A stretch of DNA of 64,000 nt from Desulfosporosinus lacus DSM 15449 (GCF_900129935.1 NZ_FQXJ01000015.1:1-64000), one strand, 5' to 3'. Shown: positions 16,938 through 25,254, numbered from the stretch's first letter. The notes: generated by a model from the letters alone, not told the origin. A program made the numbers and translations.

Positions 16938-17573
16938 TCACTGTATAATAGAATGGCTGTGAATAAAAAATTCTTCCTGACTTGGCTGGTATTTTTTCTC
17001 CAGGCTTTCCAGACCCTCGTCAAAGCGCCCAGCTTCTTGTTCATCTATCTCAAATACAGGACTTTGATAGTAAACCCATTTTTTTCCATCCAAGACATCT
17101 GGTTTGAGTTCTTTTACCATCATTGCCGCCGGATATGTCCCGTCTTCAAGACAGACATTGTACTTTTTGCAACTCTTAAAACCGCGACTTACATAATTAT
17201 TCGGATTTCCAAATATTACAATCACATCATAATCAAATGCGGCAGCCTGTTCAAAGGAATATTCCATTAGTTTTTTTCCATACCCCTTTCTCTGATATTC
17301 TGGCAAAATGCAAACTGGACCGAAAGTAAGGATGTCTTTTTCTTCCCCAGACTCATCAATTAGTTTTGTTTTCGTATACATGCTATTCCCAATGATCTGA
17401 TTATCAACTTCAATCACCAGATCCAACTCCGGCAGAAAGTCTTTGCGGGATCGCATAACATGAACTAAATAGTGTTCGATGCACCCCGGAATATATAAAT
17501 TCCAAAAAGATTTCCTTGTGATTTCTTCTACTCTCTCATAATCTGTTTCTTCTTCTTTCCTAATCTTAATCAT
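16938..17573 (-). CDS. GNAT-family N-acetyltransferase
   Basis: About 211 residues. Opens MIKIRKEEETDYERVEEITR. The acetyl-CoA-binding loop lies at GPVCILPEYQRKGYGKKLME (P-x-x-Q/R-x-x-G-x-G). VIVIFGNPNNYVSRGFKSC follows, typical of the YhbS-like subgroup (a 'Y..GF' motif). The C-terminal ~60 residues are an extra arm with acidic helices. An ATG at 17573 is used; GGAGG lies 17 bases away, directly in front of an overlapping five-codon frame (MEQND) that ends over this ATG, so translational coupling is possible. Substrate unknown. Confidence 0.85.
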   Translation of the reverse strand: MIKIRKEEETDYERVEEITRKSFWNLYIPGCIEHYLVHVMRSRKDFLPELDLVIEVDNQIIGNSMYTKTKLIDESGEEKDILTFGPVCILPEYQRKGYGKKLMEYSFEQAAAFDYDVIVIFGNPNNYVSRGFKSCKKYNVCLEDGTYPAAMMVKELKPDVLDGKKWVYYQSPVFEIDEQEAGRFDEGLESLEKKYQPSQEEFFIHSHSIIQ

Positions 17574-17750
17574 TTTGTTCCATTTATAAACCTCCGATAA
17601 TTTACCTAAGACCAATTTTTTGTGTTTTTATTATGGCTATCTGCTCAATTAATTCCTATTTGTCGTTATGTCATCTATAAAAATGGCCAAAAAATCGGGC
17701 TAAAATTTGCACTTTTTGTCCTTGATTTTTTACTCGTTTTTGGTTAGCAA

Positions 17751-17768
17751 ACCACAACATATTGTGGT
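17751..17768 (-). terminator. Conserved hairpin beyond tail of site 6
   Basis: ACCACAA / TTGTGGT with a CATA loop; TTTG follows on the minus strand. It corresponds to the hairpin at 19473-19490, with one compensated base pair. Confidence 0.5.
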
Positions 17769-17774
17769 CAAAGT

Positions 17775-17879
17775 CTACTTTTTCCCCTCCGAACCACATT
17801 TCGTCATCAGAATTACCGTTTCAACATGCCTTGAGGAGATAAAGATGATGCCGCCTGAAACTATTAGGTTCCTTGGCGG
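17775..17879 (-). repeat. att-like rlmD-tail site 6
   Basis: The minus strand encodes SGGIIFISSRHVETVILMTK then CGSEGKK-stop. IFF/IIF-class head; own tail. The ~140 bases covering tail and hairpin (about 17690-17835) are repeated, diverged, at 19410-19555, so the VOC-WYL cassette between them is flanked by direct repeats. Confidence 0.7.
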
Positions 17880-17917
17880 CACCATCAATTTTTTATGACC
17901 TCCCTCCGATATTATTT

Positions 17918-18364
17918 TTACTTAGCCAATCGCTTGTCATAGTTTAATTGTATAAGAACGCCAAACGGATCTTTTACAATACCATACGCCTCGCTGAAAA
18001 CAATTTTGCCTAATGGAGTGATAACTTCCGTCGTTGGATCTTGAATCAGAGAGTTATATATTTTTTCAATTTCTTGTTTCTCAGCAGATTGAATGCAAAG
18101 TGAAATGTTGTTGCCTACAATGTAATCTAATTTTGGAACCATCGTTTCTTCCGCAAGCATTAATTTGTGAACACCTACCTCGAGTATGGAGTGAGATATC
18201 CATTGCTCTTTTCCAGTTTCTACTACCATCGAAGGATCCATTTTCTTCATGTCCTCATATGTGACTTTAAAAATAACTTTTGCATTAAGATGCTGGGTAT
18301 AGAAATCAATTGCTTCAGCTCCTCTTCCATTCATCGAAAGGAAAGTAACTACCTCATAACTCAT
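17918..18364 (-). CDS. PhnB-like VOC-family protein
   Basis: 148 residues. Starts MSYEVVTFLSMNGRGAEAID, has WISHSILEVGVHKLMLAEE and DPFGVLIQLNYD, the PhnB/VOC signature. Distinct from the other VOC protein at 11.1-11.5 kb (different length and core). Metal ligands are unclear, so enzymatic activity is not claimed. ATG with AAGGAG upstream. Divergent from the WYL regulator over 95 bases; the pair makes one cassette and the regulator is its likely controller. Confidence 0.82.
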   Translation of the reverse strand: MSYEVVTFLSMNGRGAEAIDFYTQHLNAKVIFKVTYEDMKKMDPSMVVETGKEQWISHSILEVGVHKLMLAEETMVPKLDYIVGNNISLCIQSAEKQEIEKIYNSLIQDPTTEVITPLGKIVFSEAYGIVKDPFGVLIQLNYDKRLAK

Positions 18365-18459
18365 AATTTATCTCCTTGATAATTTTTATTGTATTTAGTC
18401 TGTACAATATATACTATAATATCTATAGGTTTCAAAAACTGATACCATTGGAGGAGATT

Positions 18460-19407
18460 ATGAAAAAATATGAGTCAATATATAAAATAATGAATTATGT
18501 TTATAAAAAAGATTATTTCAAGCTACATGACTTAATGACGGAGTTTAAAATCTCAAAAAGCACTGCGCTTCGCTACATCAAAGCACTTGAGGATATAGGA
18601 GTACCGTTATATTCGGAAATGGGCCGATATGGCGGATATAAAATTCTGGAAACATATAAGATACCGCCAATTACATTTACTCCACAGGAAACTTATGCTC
18701 TGTTTTTTTCGATTAAAAGTATGGAACTGATGGAGTCAATACCATTTCAAGCAGAATACAGCACTATACAAGAAAAATTTCTTGATTCTGTATCACCAAA
18801 AATCAAAAGTGCACTTGAGCAAATAAACTCCCGTATCTCATTTGGTACGGCAAAAATAACAGATGAATGCCCCATGTTGGAAAATATCCTCCATGCAATA
18901 ATGAAACCATCAGTTTTAAAAATTGTTTACCAAACCTCAGACAAACAAACTGAGCGTCGAATTCAACCCATAGGTATTTTTGCAGAGTATGGTAATTGGT
19001 ATTGCCCATCCTTTGATATTGATAAAAATGAGTATAGGCTTTTCCGCTGTGACAGGATTAATAAAATTGATATACTTGAGGATCGGCCTCTTGATAATAT
19101 AATGAAATTTGATTTAAATAACCGTTTTCAACTGGTAAAAAAAAGTTCACACGCTATTGATTACAAAGTTGAAATTTCAAAAGAAGGTAAATCTATCTAT
19201 AAAAGATGTCATTACCCCAATATGTTATTAGAAGATAATAATGGACAAATCTTTATCGTCGGTTGGATTGAGCCATCAGAAATAGAGTTCCTGATCAATT
19301 ATCTTCATCAATTTGGACAATTTCTTGTTAATATCTATCCACATTCCATAAAGCAGAATTTTATTAAACAACTAGGGACAATTATAAACAAAATGAATAG
19401 AGATTGA
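18460..19407 (+). CDS. YafY-type HTH and WYL-domain transcriptional regulator
   Basis: About 315 residues. An N-terminal HTH_11-type winged helix (LMTEFKISKSTALRYIKALE, MGRYGGYKIL) is followed by a WYL domain: LKIVYQTSDKQTERRIQPIG, YGNWYCPSFDIDKNEYRLFR, CDRINKIDIL. A WCX C-terminal extension follows. The ATG at 18460 follows GGAGGAG; earlier starts lack a site. WYL domains sense ligands, often nucleotides or nucleic acids. Divergent from the VOC gene. Its plus-strand orientation is opposite to most of the array. Confidence 0.9.
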   Translation: MKKYESIYKIMNYVYKKDYFKLHDLMTEFKISKSTALRYIKALEDIGVPLYSEMGRYGGYKILETYKIPPITFTPQETYALFFSIKSMELMESIPFQAEYSTIQEKFLDSVSPKIKSALEQINSRISFGTAKITDECPMLENILHAIMKPSVLKIVYQTSDKQTERRIQPIGIFAEYGNWYCPSFDIDKNEYRLFRCDRINKIDILEDRPLDNIMKFDLNNRFQLVKKSSHAIDYKVEISKEGKSIYKRCHYPNMLLEDNNGQIFIVGWIEPSEIEFLINYLHQFGQFLVNIYPHSIKQNFIKQLGTIINKMNRD

Positions 19408-19472
19408 GAAACTTATGAAAAAGGCCAAAAATACACTTTTTTGCCCCGATTTTTGCTCATTTTTTACTCCAA

Positions 19473-19490
19473 ACCACTATATCTAGTGGT
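19473..19490 (-). terminator. Conserved hairpin beyond tail of site 7
   Basis: ACCACTA / TAGTGGT with a TATC loop, followed on the minus strand by TTTGGAG. Compared with the copy at 17751-17768, an A-T pair is swapped to T-A, keeping the stem. Confidence 0.5.
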
Positions 19491-19499
19491 CAAACCTTC

Positions 19500-19592
19500 T
19501 CATTTTCCCTTCTGGCCACTATTCGTCATCAGAACTACCGTCTCAAAGTGCGTTGGTGTTGATGTAAATGTGACCTCATTGTAGGCTTTGCT
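19500..19592 (-). repeat. att-like rlmD-tail site 7 (class II head)
   Basis: The minus strand encodes SKAYNEVTFTSTPTHFETVV then LMTNSGQKGK-stop. Same head class as site 3; tail closely related to site 6. Confidence 0.68.
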
Positions 19593-19650
19593 AGACCCTA
19601 CTAACGTTTATCTCTAAGAACTTTAAAATCAATAAAATAATGGCCTATCC

Positions 19651-20436
19651 CTACTGATACTTCGCGCGCACAAAGTCGCTCCAGAGCCTACTTAATTGCT
19701 CATCGCTCACACCCAGCACTTTCTGAGCATTTCCATATTCAAGAATGAGCTGAATTAGCCTGTCATGCCCCCATTTGCTTTCGATGAATTCCACTAGAGT
19801 ATAACCGACGTCGTAAATCTTTGCGCCTTTCGATGTTTGGCTTAGTTCCTGCAGGCTAGGGTATTGTCCACTTTTCATATACGGAAATGACATTGGATTA
19901 TGGGCCTGGTTAGCCTCATACACTGCGACTCCTTCCCAGAGCCAAACAGGGAAAGAGGCAAATTTTTCATCAAACTTGGCGGCATCTAAAGGCTGAGGCT
20001 CATGTTCAATCAAAAGTTGCAATGTGACCGTATGAGCAAACTCATGAATCGCTACCTGGCCAGTTTCTTCTCCGACCCAAAGGATGTGGATCATCTTTGA
20101 ACCCTCAATATTCCCAGATGCACCCCAATGTCCTGTAGCGCGACCATATGCCCACCTATTATTATAGACATAAACCCGTATCAGAGCTTCAGGCTGAGCC
20201 TTTAAATCACGACCGATACGATCGTAGCTGCTCTCCATTTCATTGAGCACCTCTTGTGCTTGCTGCGTTGCAAGTCCACTTAACTCAAAATGCTCCGACG
20301 ATGTCATTACCTCTGACTCAAATCTTCCACGGGCGTATGCATCAAGGGTAATAAGGATTGCTATCACAAGCACTAAACTGATTATCAGTCTGCCTCGCTT
20401 AGTCAGAAACTGGTCAAGGTAACGGGCGAATTTCAT
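19651..20436 (-). CDS. Membrane-anchored gluzincin (peptidase MA-like) protein
   Basis: 261 residues. A single N-terminal membrane helix (LIISLVLVIAILITLDAY, residues 16-33) suggests anchoring with the catalytic part outside. Zinc site HEFAHTV near residue 130 with a downstream glutamate in WLWEGVAVYEANQ, about 40 residues on, as in gluzincins of the peptidase MA clan. C-terminal helices (YTLVEFIESKWGHDRLIQLI) are usual for this family. Substrate unknown. ATG with AAAGGGG upstream. Lone gene next to att-like site 7. Confidence 0.82.
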   Translation of the reverse strand: MKFARYLDQFLTKRGRLIISLVLVIAILITLDAYARGRFESEVMTSSEHFELSGLATQQAQEVLNEMESSYDRIGRDLKAQPEALIRVYVYNNRWAYGRATGHWGASGNIEGSKMIHILWVGEETGQVAIHEFAHTVTLQLLIEHEPQPLDAAKFDEKFASFPVWLWEGVAVYEANQAHNPMSFPYMKSGQYPSLQELSQTSKGAKIYDVGYTLVEFIESKWGHDRLIQLILEYGNAQKVLGVSDEQLSRLWSDFVRAKYQ

Positions 20437-20451
20437 AGATTATACCCCTTT

Positions 20452-20622
20452 CATTTCTTGAATGTACCTGCCATATTATCTTTCTTGATTCCAGCAGTAT
20501 CAATACCTTTGTTATTAATCTCAAGACGAATACCGCCCTTCTGATTCCAGCTCTCTAATTTTCTGATCCAATTTTTAAAATTCAATATTATATGGGATAG
20601 GCTCTTTCGGTGGCCTCCTGTC
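20452..20622 (-). other. Intergenic stretch with a short coding-like remnant
   Basis: From about 20590 down to a TGA at 20452 the minus strand reads NWIRKLESWNQKGGIRLEIN then NKGIDTAGIKK... It looks like the last ~40 codons of a lost gene. No start or upstream frame remains. Confidence 0.3.
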
Positions 20623-21423
20623 TTAATCTATAAATGTGACATCTAATGGATTTCTATCCACTAGTCTCCTATATCTATATTTAGGATAACCCACCATAAC
20701 CGCACCTACTACCTTTTTTTCTTCCGATATATTGAATAATTCAAGTAACGGAGAACCCTCTGCAGATGCACAATGTTCAAACATTCCAGCCCAAAAAGAT
20801 CCAAGTCCTAATGAAGGAGCATATAATTCAAGATAGGTTAAACATGAAATGGCGTTATTTCTCCCGTGCGGAAAATCCTTATTTGCGGTAGCTATGATTA
20901 AATTCGGTGCACCATGGAAGATAGAGTCAACCCCATCATCCCTATAACTGTTGATAGTGTTTTTCAGTTGCACCTTAAAGGGTGAATTTTCTAACATTTG
21001 AATAGTGATTTCAGTTGCTTTTTCAAGCAAAAGCTTATTTTCAACTACTATAAAGGAGATATCTTGACTATTGCTTGCGGTTGGAGCCATTCTTGCTATA
21101 TCAACTAACTTTAATAATAGTTCTCTCGATACAGGCTTGTCCTGATAATTTCTTATAGCACGGCGGGATCTTAAAAAGTACTCTGCCTGTTGTTCATTTA
21201 GCTTAGGTATATCTTTTACATCAACTTGTTGTGCCAGAGGTGCTTTCTCATTATCTATAGCGGTATTAGGGCATACAGCAACACAATGACCGCAAGCGTT
21301 GCAAGTAGCTATCGGGTTTTCTAGAGGCCCATTTTCCCCCATTTTCAGAACATAAACCGGACACTCCTTAACGCAAAGTCCACATTTGACGCATTTTTCT
21401 TCATTAACGGTTATATAGCTCAT
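20623..21423 (-). CDS. Ferredoxin-nitroreductase fusion (nitroreductase family)
   Basis: 266 residues. Two 4Fe-4S motifs occupy residues 1-60 (CVKCGLCVKECP and CNACGHCVAVCP). A nitroreductase fold follows, with RRAIRNYQDKPV (FMN phosphate-binding arginines), APTASNSQDISFIVVE and the C-terminal VGAVMVGYPKYRYRR. The fused ferredoxin would feed electrons to FMN, as in many anaerobes. The ATG at 21423 is nine bases from AAGGAG. It lies 33 bases downstream of the broken aldo/keto reductase gene; the two probably formed a redox operon. Substrate unassigned. Confidence 0.9.
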   Translation of the reverse strand: MSYITVNEEKCVKCGLCVKECPVYVLKMGENGPLENPIATCNACGHCVAVCPNTAIDNEKAPLAQQVDVKDIPKLNEQQAEYFLRSRRAIRNYQDKPVSRELLLKLVDIARMAPTASNSQDISFIVVENKLLLEKATEITIQMLENSPFKVQLKNTINSYRDDGVDSIFHGAPNLIIATANKDFPHGRNNAISCLTYLELYAPSLGLGSFWAGMFEHCASAEGSPLLELFNISEEKKVVGAVMVGYPKYRYRRLVDRNPLDVTFID

Positions 21424-21456
21424 TTTATTCATCTCCTTATAATGTTACATTATTGT

Positions 21457-22176
21457 TCAACTTTCCATCTCTTTCGATACGTCTTTTAAATAGTTTCGTA
21501 TTTGAATATGCTGGGGACAATGCTTTTCACAATTACCACAGTTTTTGCATTGCGAGGCATATGAAGGTTTTCCCGAGTCAAGTCCGGATAGCAAATTTGT
21601 ATAGAAATTTTTCGCTGCCTTTTCGTCAAAAACATATCTGTCATTATAATACGAGAAGCACATCGGTATATTAACTCCGGCAGGACAAGGCATACAATAT
21701 CCGCATCCTGTACAACCGACCTTAAGGTTTTTATCCAGTACATTTTTTGCGTCAACGATATATTTCAGGTCATTGTTCGAAAGCGAGTTTGCTTGTGCAC
21801 GATTAGCGATATTGACATTTTCTTCGATTTGAGATTCATCGTTCATACCCGATAGTACAATCGAAACCTCCGGATGATTCCAAACGAATCGCAGCGCCCA
21901 TTCAACCGGTGTCATAATTGTATCCGCTTTGCTAAATATGGCTTCAATATCATCGTTTTTTCTAGCTAGCAGACCACCCCTTAAAGGTTCCATTATTGAA
22001 ATCCCAAGACCTTTTGAAGCTGCATACTCGAGCCCTTCTCTGCCGGCCTGATAATTTTCGTCCATATAATTGTATTGAATCTGGCAAAATTCCCATGAAT
22101 AATCATCTACGATTTTTTTAAACTGTTGTTTATCTCCATGGTATGAAAAACCGATATGATTGATCTTGCCGCTTTT
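21457..22176 (-). pseudogene. Aldo/keto reductase with C-terminal 4Fe-4S motifs, 5'-truncated
   Basis: In frame from about 22176 without a start: KSGKINHIGFSYHGDKQQFK, then QIQYNYMDENYQAGREGLEY, GISIMEPLRGGLLA and EVSIVLSGM. The C-terminus is Cys-rich (CTGCGYCMPCPAGVNIP and CKNCGNCEKHCPQHI), the clostridial ferredoxin-linked AKR type. The catalytic Tyr/Lys N-terminal half is missing. At about 22170 the sequence switches to a TetR C-terminus on the other strand, marking a deletion or insertion joint. An internal ATG at 22065 could start a shorter product, but it would lack the active site. Confidence 0.8.
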
Positions 22177-22299
22177 TCAGCCGCTATCGGTGTTGTGGAA
22201 TGGTGGATTATAAATTCAATGCCTTATCCATCAACATACATGGTAGAACAATTATGGTCGCTGCTGGAGAGAGTTCAGAATGCTCGTGCTACCTGTTAA
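22168..22299 (+). pseudogene. TetR-family C-terminal fragment
   Basis: The plus strand encodes AAFSAAIGVVEWWIINSMPY then PSTYMVEQLWSLLERVQ...-stop. This matches the last helix of TetR regulators (VEWW...PYP..YM..QL). No DNA-binding domain. It abuts the truncated aldo/keto reductase directly, so both were broken at one joint. Confidence 0.65.
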
Positions 22300-22363
22300 T
22301 TTATCTCAAACCTGCTTCGATCCAAATTAACCCATTTAATACTTGAACAGTCTGTTGAATTTC

Positions 22364-22660
22364 TTAATACCTTGTCCAAAGCTTTAACATGCACGATGGA
22401 CTGCTCTCCCGAATTTGAAAATTCGGATCTGTTTGGCCCATCCTAAATGACTCCGCCGATAGCGGTTTTAAGTACCTCTTTTCTTCTTGAAAAAGCTCAT
22501 CGGGAGTATGCCCCTTATGTATCCACATCCGCGTATGATTATAGAGTTCCATTAGCCTTGCCGTTAAAATTTCCAGAAGTTCTAAGGGCATGAATAAAAT
22601 CTTTTGATTATGACACATCACTTTTTCTCTTCCTGGAAAAATTATTTGGTTATTCCTGGG
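22364..22660 (-). pseudogene. Remnant of a helical protein with a KGHTPDELF motif
   Basis: The frame has PLELLEILTARLMELYNHTR then MWIHKGHTPDELFQEEKRYL, similar by eye to C-terminal regions of some SEC-C-type or plasmid-borne hypothetical proteins. Upstream the frame runs into att-like site 8, so the long frame up to 22807 is an artefact of the junction. Function unknown. Confidence 0.4.
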
Positions 22661-22673
22661 TATATACTCTTGC

Positions 22674-22797
22674 TCACTTCTTCGACAAAAGCACGCAATT
22701 TTCGACATGCGTTGGGGCGACGATTCGGATAACTCTGCCTTGATTACTATCGCAAAAAAAATACCAAGCAATTTAAACCTGGCACTTCGCTTTTCTA
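22674..22797 (-). repeat. att-like rlmD-tail site 8 (class IV head)
   Basis: The minus strand encodes WYFFCDSNQGRVIRIVAPTH then VENCVLLSKK-stop. The same head, diverged, is at site 14 (34.5 kb). Nucleotide similarity between the two covers about 85-90 bases. The tail is a plausible RlmD C-terminus. Confidence 0.65.
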
Positions 22798-23105
22798 TAA
22801 GTGCCATTCTCTTTTCTGAGGTTCCTGGTTTACTGCAAGGCTCATCCTACTTTTCTTCGCTGAATAACTGTAATGTTTCTTGTCATTCTTCATAACCTCT
22901 TGTCTACTGTTGCTTCCTTTCTATCTGGCCTGCTGATAATCTCTTGAGACAACAAAAAAATAACCCCTCAAAAAAGTACTCTAAATAAAAATTCGGCCAT
23001 TTGAAGCTTAACTAAGCTAGCTTAAGTCAAACTCAAAAACGGCAATTTTTAATCATATCCTCGCGACACGGCCTCACTTGTCAAACCAGCGGTTGAGCGA
23101 TCATT

Positions 23106-23200
23106 CTAACTATGTTGTCTTTGCAGGAGGACCATTGTTTCCACATGCCTTGAGGATGCAAAAAAGATGACACTTGAAGCTAGCACCCCCTTGGAGACGG
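23106..23200 (-). repeat. att-like rlmD-tail site 9
   Basis: The minus strand encodes SKGVLASSVIFFASSRHVET then MVLLQRQHS-stop. IFF-class head, own tail. Confidence 0.68.
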
Positions 23201-23260
23201 CTTTTTCTTCTAAAAAACCGATCCACCAAGTTCAGTTTTTGCACGAAATCTTGCACCTAA

Positions 23261-23327
23261 GAAAATCTAAAGCTGCCAACACTAAAAACCTCAGCGTACT
23301 GAGAATTTTAGTCTTAGCAGCCTTTTC
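23261..23327. repeat. Long imperfect palindrome
   Basis: Arms GAAAATCTAAAGCTGCCAAC... and ...TCTTAGCAGCCTTTTC pair over about 24 bases with a few mismatches. They close with CTCAG-CGTA-CTGAG. No coding sequence overlaps; this could be a folded single-strand site or transcript structure. Confidence 0.6.
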
Positions 23328-23392
23328 AAGCAGTGACAAAATCCAGTCTTGCCAAAAGCCGACACAGTGACAAACAGGAGGCAACAAAGGTG

Positions 23393-23431
23393 AAAGAACC
23401 GTACAATTTTTTGTAAACAGCACGGTTCTTT
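23393..23431. terminator. Terminator-like hairpin downstream of the HipA-like gene
   Basis: AAAGAACCGT / ACGGTTCTTT, 10-bp stem. The T-run is better on the plus strand (TTTTT) than on the minus strand, so it may be bidirectional. It lies 17 bases past the HipA-like stop. Confidence 0.6.
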
Positions 23432-23447
23432 TTACAGGGTATTTATA

Positions 23448-24392
23448 TCACATGGTAAACTGCTGTCCACGGCTTTGTAGTTTCTCTCGCTCCAGCTCCT
23501 GTCCGTCCAGTTTCATGAGTTGTTCCATGCTGTAATCAATGATTTTTGCCTTTCGCTCTGAAATTATTACAGTATAAAACTCCTTTTGTACCGGAAGCAA
23601 TGTCGGTGTTTTATCAATGAGCGTGCGAATTTTTTCCATATCAATCCGTGCGGAGACTCTTTTTAGAGCCGCCGTGCAGTCTGGATTTCTCAGGGAAGAG
23701 ATAAATTCGAAGTAGGAAATCTTCTTTCCGTCTTCCTCAATGGACGAGGCAGGGAAAACATAAACCCGCCTGTCAATCTCATCTTCACTGTTCAGGACAT
23801 CCCCCATATCCTTGGCTGCAAGCTGCGGGTAGAGGCAGGAGCCACAGTCGTAAACGGGGGCAATTTCAGCCGTCTTAGACTGTTCATCTACAAGAATGCC
23901 CCAGTTTCCATTGTGCCTGTCAAAATTACCAAGCAGTGCATCGGCAATAAACATATCCCAAAAGAAGTCCCGAAGCTGATCCGGCGGCAGAAGCATCTGC
24001 TCATCTATTGCCTGCATGATGGATGAAAGTTCTTTGCCATATCCATTCTGTTCACTGCTAATACAGGTATTCTTCAGATGCGCAAACTCAATGAGTCTTT
24101 TGCCGCCTTCGGTAAAATCTCCGCAGGCCACTACCACTTTTTCCTTCCCGCGTGGATCAGTATAGGTACCGAGCAGGGTCTCCTGGGTTTTGAATCCGAG
24201 GGATGCAAAGATATGGCAGGCAAGGTATTCACTGATACTTCCGTTGGTGTAACTCATGGTTTTATTGCGGCTTGGGACAGGCGGGAATTTAAGCATATAG
24301 CTATTGCCCTCATAAAGAATATTGATTTTATTCCCATTTGCCCCACCGTAAGCTCTGAATTTATTTACTTCACACAACGTAAAATCAATCAT
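23448..24392 (-). CDS. HipA-like Ser/Thr kinase toxin
   Basis: About 314 residues with a HipA/CtkA-type kinase core: a substrate-lid/ATP region SYMLKFPPVP with the conserved Lys, SISEYLACHIFASLG, catalytic loop GNFDRHNGNWGIL and the metal-binding PVYDCGSCLYP. Such kinases phosphorylate tRNA synthetases or similar targets and cause growth arrest. The start ATG at 24392 overlaps the stop of the upstream regulator (ATGATTGA), so translation is coupled. Shorter than E. coli HipA, with the N-terminal subdomain compact. Pairs with the XRE protein as a toxin-antitoxin module. Confidence 0.85.
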   Translation of the reverse strand: MIDFTLCEVNKFRAYGGANGNKINILYEGNSYMLKFPPVPSRNKTMSYTNGSISEYLACHIFASLGFKTQETLLGTYTDPRGKEKVVVACGDFTEGGKRLIEFAHLKNTCISSEQNGYGKELSSIMQAIDEQMLLPPDQLRDFFWDMFIADALLGNFDRHNGNWGILVDEQSKTAEIAPVYDCGSCLYPQLAAKDMGDVLNSEDEIDRRVYVFPASSIEEDGKKISYFEFISSLRNPDCTAALKRVSARIDMEKIRTLIDKTPTLLPVQKEFYTVIISERKAKIIDYSMEQLMKLDGQELEREKLQSRGQQFTM

Positions 24393-24840
24393 TAATACCA
24401 TCCTTCCCCCCTGTGCCAAGATATTTTCCACGCAGATAGCTTGCCTGTTCCTCAGTAATTAAGCCAGCCCAAAGGTCGGCATTAATGGCTCCATATAACT
24501 CATTCCACAAGCAGTCAAGATATAGCACCTGCTCCTTTTCGCCTTGCGAATAGTCTTTTATTGCTTTTTGGACACTCTCCGACAGCCCGGTTTCCAAGTA
24601 AGTTTTTATGTTTGGTTTCCCGGTGGCTGTGTTTTTTTCCGGCTCTGTTTCCAGTGCCAATAGTTCCTCAATGGATAGACCAAGTGTTTTGGACAGTTTG
24701 GAAAGCGTTCCTGCACCACATCGGTGCAAATGGGTTTTCCCGGAATAAATATCCGCGAGAGTTGCCCATGGAATCCCACTGATTTTCGATAAACGATAAC
24801 GGGACATTTGCATATCATGTAAAAGCTGTTGTATTGTCAT
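24385..24840 (-). CDS. XRE-family antitoxin/regulator of the HipA-like kinase
   Basis: About 151 residues. The N-terminal helix-turn-helix has MTIQQLLHDMQMSRYRLSKI, GIPWATLADIYSGKTHLHRC and LSKTLGLSIEELL. The C-terminal ~75 residues (KDYSQGEKEQVLYLDCLWNE, LITEEQASYLRGKYL) are likely the partner-binding part. Start ATG at 24840, just downstream of a consensus promoter whose spacer contains the palindrome ATATCGG-TGTT-CCGATAT. This is a textbook layout for autorepression by antitoxin or complex. Overlaps the kinase start. Confidence 0.88.
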   Translation of the reverse strand: MTIQQLLHDMQMSRYRLSKISGIPWATLADIYSGKTHLHRCGAGTLSKLSKTLGLSIEELLALETEPEKNTATGKPNIKTYLETGLSESVQKAIKDYSQGEKEQVLYLDCLWNELYGAINADLWAGLITEEQASYLRGKYLGTGGKDGIND

Positions 24841-24857
24841 TTTTATCACCTAAATTT

Positions 24858-24886
24858 ATTATATCGGTGTTCCGATATAGTGTCAA
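24858..24886 (-). promoter_or_regulatory. Sigma-A promoter with operator inside spacer, HipBA-like module
   Basis: Minus strand TTGACA (24881-24886), 17-base spacer, TATAAT (24858-24863). The perfect palindrome ATATCGG/CCGATAT (24861-24878) spans spacer and -10. Confidence 0.88.
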
Positions 24887-24929
24887 GGGAAGTTATAACA
24901 CATAATTCAAATGGGATATCTCCTTTGCG

Positions 24930-24990
24930 TTACCTTTCACGTTGCAACAGCACTACAACTTCTGAATGCCTTGAGGATATGGATTACCGA
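24930..24990 (-). repeat. att-like rlmD-tail site 10
   Basis: The minus strand encodes ISSRHSEVVVLLQRER-stop. The head is degenerate; HVE has become HSE. Confidence 0.58.
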
Positions 24991-25254
24991 TATAAGCGCG
25001 TTCCTGCGGGAGCAACCCACCGCCATCCCCTCAATACGACGAGTCGCTGGTTCGGCGGCAGATTGGAAAACGCATTCCTCCAAAATTATAATAACAATTT
25101 ATCATCCAACCTGTTCTGTCAACCTCGCATAATCCGAAAAACATCTAACTTGCTCTGTCACCGGACTATGACATCCAATCTGTTCACTTAACTATTTAGT
25201 CATTTTTACTCCTCCTTTAAATGATCATAACATATCAATTTTATGCTTATATCT
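24991..25254. other. Non-coding stretch with a degenerate 19-base motif repeated three times
   Basis: Motif CATCYAAYYTGYTCTGTCA at 25103-25121 and 25142-25160, and a weaker copy at 25172-25190. Spacing is about 30-40 bases. No gene. Confidence 0.45.

Larger units (their letters stand above)
22808..23447. other. Gene-free segment with structured DNA
   Basis: No credible gene. It contains att-like site 9, a 67-base imperfect palindrome at 23261-23327, and a terminator-like hairpin at 23393-23431. A degenerate piece at 23030-23075 (GTGAGGCCGT..CGCGAGGAT) resembles the outer tail of site 5. Confidence 0.5.

Noticed and set aside
22661-22807. N-terminal extension EKRSARFKLLGIFFAIVIKA of the SEC-C-like frame
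   Set aside because: It is the wrong frame of att-like site 8; the adjacent frame encodes the THVENCVLLSKK tail.
23261-23327. Classical integron attC site
   Set aside because: No tyrosine integron integrase is in the window, and the tip/core does not show the RYYYAAC-type ends; kept only as an unexplained palindrome.
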